A stretch of DNA of 7,717 bases from Methanomethylovorans sp. (GTDB lineage: Archaea > Halobacteriota > Methanosarcinia > Methanosarcinales > Methanosarcinaceae): assembly GCA_020854785.1 (NCBI GenBank), contig JAHFZE010000049.1, forward strand, positions 1 to 7,717, given 5' to 3'. The position numbers were made by a program, and so were the translations under genes. The notes beneath the pieces were generated by a model. It had not been told where the DNA came from, ran no database searches, and saw only the letters and a list, made by a program, of their open reading frames with translations. This document shows, one piece after another, positions 6,048-7,717 of the stretch; position 1 is the first letter of the stretch, and each line of letters opens with the position of its first letter.

Positions 6048-7662
6048 CTAACTAACAGTGTCCTTATGTATCAGTGCTTCTTCCTTTCCTTTAAAGATCT
6101 CCCTGAAATACCTGATATCATCAATATCATATTGATGAGGTAGTTTGTATCCATTGACAAAGAATGTTGGTGTTCCGGCTACGTTACATTCTTTAAAAAG
6201 CCGTACATTCTCTTCACCGATTTTACTCAGAATAACACTATCCTCAGGTTCGCAGAGGCCTTCGGCGATCCTTGCCCTGGAATATGGATCACTATTAAAC
6301 CATTGATCCAGCAGTTTTAAAGATTCTTCATCTCTGCCCTGATTGTGATAATTGTATAATAATGTCAGCAATTTGTTGTCAGAGGCCATCAATAGAACAT
6401 TAATCTGCACATCTTCCTCATTCCTTAATATTTCCCTTATTCTGTCATAAGCCCGGGCACAATGTGAACAATGAAGACTAAGGAAAGCCGTTATTCTTAT
6501 CGCTGGATCCCCGTGTCCGAATACCAGGCTGTTTTCTGTTACCGGGATTTCATAATGCTCTTGATCCATTAACAGCGTTCTCAGAACATCGGGATTCTTC
6601 TTAAATCCCAGATACTTATAGTAATGGATCTCGTTTGATAACTTCTCTTTGGTGAACAAAATAAATAAAATATATATGAGGCCTGTAATAAGGTAAGTCA
6701 ATACAAAGCGTAAAAAAATATCATAAGTAAACCTTAAGGCGGCAAATTGCGGTAACAGCAAAATGAACTCCCCGATCAGAATCATCTGTACTCCAAGACA
6801 CATCGGACACCATCTCTTTAGAACGAACCCCTGATAATAAATTGAAAACAAAGGATATGGTACAGTCAAAGCAGACACTGCTGCAAGTAAAGGGAGACCC
6901 TTACCATCTGTAATTTGCACAATAAACATCAGTCCTCCGGCAAAATAAATGAAACCGGCATCTGCCCAACCAAACCAGCCGAACACTTTCGATGCCTTAT
7001 CATTCAATACCGTATTGCAGTTTGTGGCCTTATTCAGATGACACAACTTATCTGTCACTGACCAGCGGATTTCAAACTCATGCAAGACCAGGAATAAGGA
7101 AAGTATAATACCTGCAATCTTTGTCAGATATAAAATCATCGTTATTCTATCTCCTGATGCTTCGCCTGTAACAAAATTGCTTATAATGGAATGAGCAATA
7201 AAAAGTAAAAATACAAAGAGAAATCCCGGTAATATCGCTTTGCTGATCAGTTCATCCTGCCATTTTTTCCTGAAATTCTTTTCGCCGGATTTCTTATCCG
7301 GATTCAGCAATATAACTGCTCCCGAGCATCTTTCGAGATATTGTTTAGTGTCAATTATTCTTTTTAATCCATATGATTCAAAGCAGGTGACAGTTCCATT
7401 TTCAACTCTTGTTACAAATCCGATCTGTCCCCCTCCATTTGCAAAATGTACTATATATGGGACTTTAAGTTCTAGTATCTCATAAGTTGGGTATTTTAAC
7501 GGATAGTTCTCAATATTCCACTCATTCAGGGTATCGCAAATGCTTTTAAAGGACGGATAAGCAGAATGTGACTTCAGTGTCTTAACCCCCTATAACCTGG
7601 ACAGATTTTTCAAAAGAATATAGAACTTCTTGTTTGATGTTCTCGTTATTTTCATTCATCAT
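6048..7662 (-). CDS. VKOR-DsbA fusion thiol oxidase with degenerate C39-like N-terminal domain; apparent frameshift
   Basis: This membrane enzyme should make disulfide bonds in exported proteins, passing electrons from a thioredoxin-like domain to quinone through a VKOR domain. Numbering follows the 537-residue product obtained if one base of the C5 run at 7586-7590 is dropped. Residues 1 to about 120 resemble a C39 domain (SHSAYPSF, DTLNEWNIENY, VPYIVHF, CSGAVILLNP) but lack the catalytic Cys and His, as expected for this Bacteroidetes architecture. The VKOR part (about 140-340) has several membrane helices, loop cysteines C207 and C215 and the CPMC pair (285, 288). The DsbA-like domain (about 370-530) has CSHC (398, 401) and cis-proline GTPTFF (P498). 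As it stands, the 5' part (ATG 7662) stops at TAA 7584-7582 after 26 codons, while the main frame is open from 7589 and has no ATG before a TTG at 7310. All redox residues lie downstream of the break. Its neighbours, two six-cysteine peptides, are natural clients. Confidence 0.88.
7582..7592 (-). other. Frameshift site in the VKOR-DsbA gene (G5 run on the coding strand)
   Basis: The 5' frame reads ...SVQVIGG and hits TAA at 7584-7582; the 3' frame is closed by TAG at 7592-7590 and then reads GVKTLKSHSAYPS. Removing one G from the G5 run (C5 at 7586-7590 on the plus strand) joins them as SVQVIGVKTLKSHSAYPS, which fits the usual N-terminal domain of this family without a gap. It may be a sequencing or assembly error, a true mutation, phase variation, or less likely programmed slippage. 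Confidence 0.75.
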
Positions 7663-7670
7663 CCGATCAG

Positions 7671-7700
7671 CAAAGTTAGCCGTATCTCTGGATTTGTCAA
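7671..7700 (-). promoter_or_regulatory. Bacteroidetes-type promoter for the VKOR-DsbA gene and probably the cassette
   Basis: On the minus strand TTG (7700-7698) and TAACTTTG (7678-7671) are separated by 19 bp, matching the Bacteroidetes primary-sigma consensus of a -33 TTG and a -7 TAnnTTTG. The -7 box ends only 8 bp before the first ATG (7662-7660), so the transcript would have almost no leader; the second ATG (7659-7657) may then be the start used. No other promoter of this quality is seen upstream of a minus-strand gene in the window. Confidence 0.72.
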
Positions 7701-7717
7701 GAGCAAGGCGAGTGTCC

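Noticed and set aside
5841..6143. Plus-strand open frame spanning the intergenic element and the end of the VKOR-DsbA gene
   Set aside because: It overlaps the conserved repeat and the 3' end of a well-supported gene, and copy 1 of the element does not keep such a frame.

Overview
The window looks like part of a Bacteroidetes (Bacteroidota) genome. The support is a promoter of the Bacteroidetes type (TTG, 19 bp, TAnnTTTG), little use of Shine-Dalgarno sites, 6-bladed beta-propeller proteins of the kind common in this phylum, and precursor peptides with the Bacteroidales-type double-glycine leader. Every convincing gene is on the minus strand, so the cassette reads from right (7717) to left (1).

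In transcription order the layout is: a promoter (7671-7700); a membrane thiol oxidase with a degenerate C39-like domain, a VKOR domain and a DsbA-like thioredoxin domain (6048-7662), broken near its N terminus by an apparent one-base frameshift; a repeated intergenic element (5836-6013); a GG-leader peptide with a six-cysteine core (5548-5745); a 25-bp perfect hairpin; a propeller lipoprotein (4221-5465); a second copy of the intergenic element (4084-4194); a second GG-leader peptide with six cysteines (3782-3997); a terminator-like hairpin; a second, secreted propeller protein (2475-3680); a peptidase-containing ABC transporter (199-2472); and the first 64 codons of an HlyD-type adaptor that runs off the left edge.

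The genes make sense together as an export system for disulfide-rich peptides. The C39 domain of the transporter would cut the two precursors after Gly-Gly and export the 45- and 39-residue cores through the adaptor. The VKOR-DsbA protein would supply disulfide bonds to the cores. The unit element-peptide-hairpin-propeller occurs twice, which suggests a duplicated module in which each propeller may serve its own peptide. No radical SAM, LanM-like or other tailoring enzyme is visible, so disulfides are the only modification the window supports.

The most unusual points are the two intergenic elements, which carry a 14-nt match to the 16S rRNA 3' end next to a Bacteroidetes -7 box; a repeat-derived insertion in frame inside the C39 protease domain; and the frameshift in the oxidase gene. 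These are readings of the sequence by eye; no database search or folding program was run.
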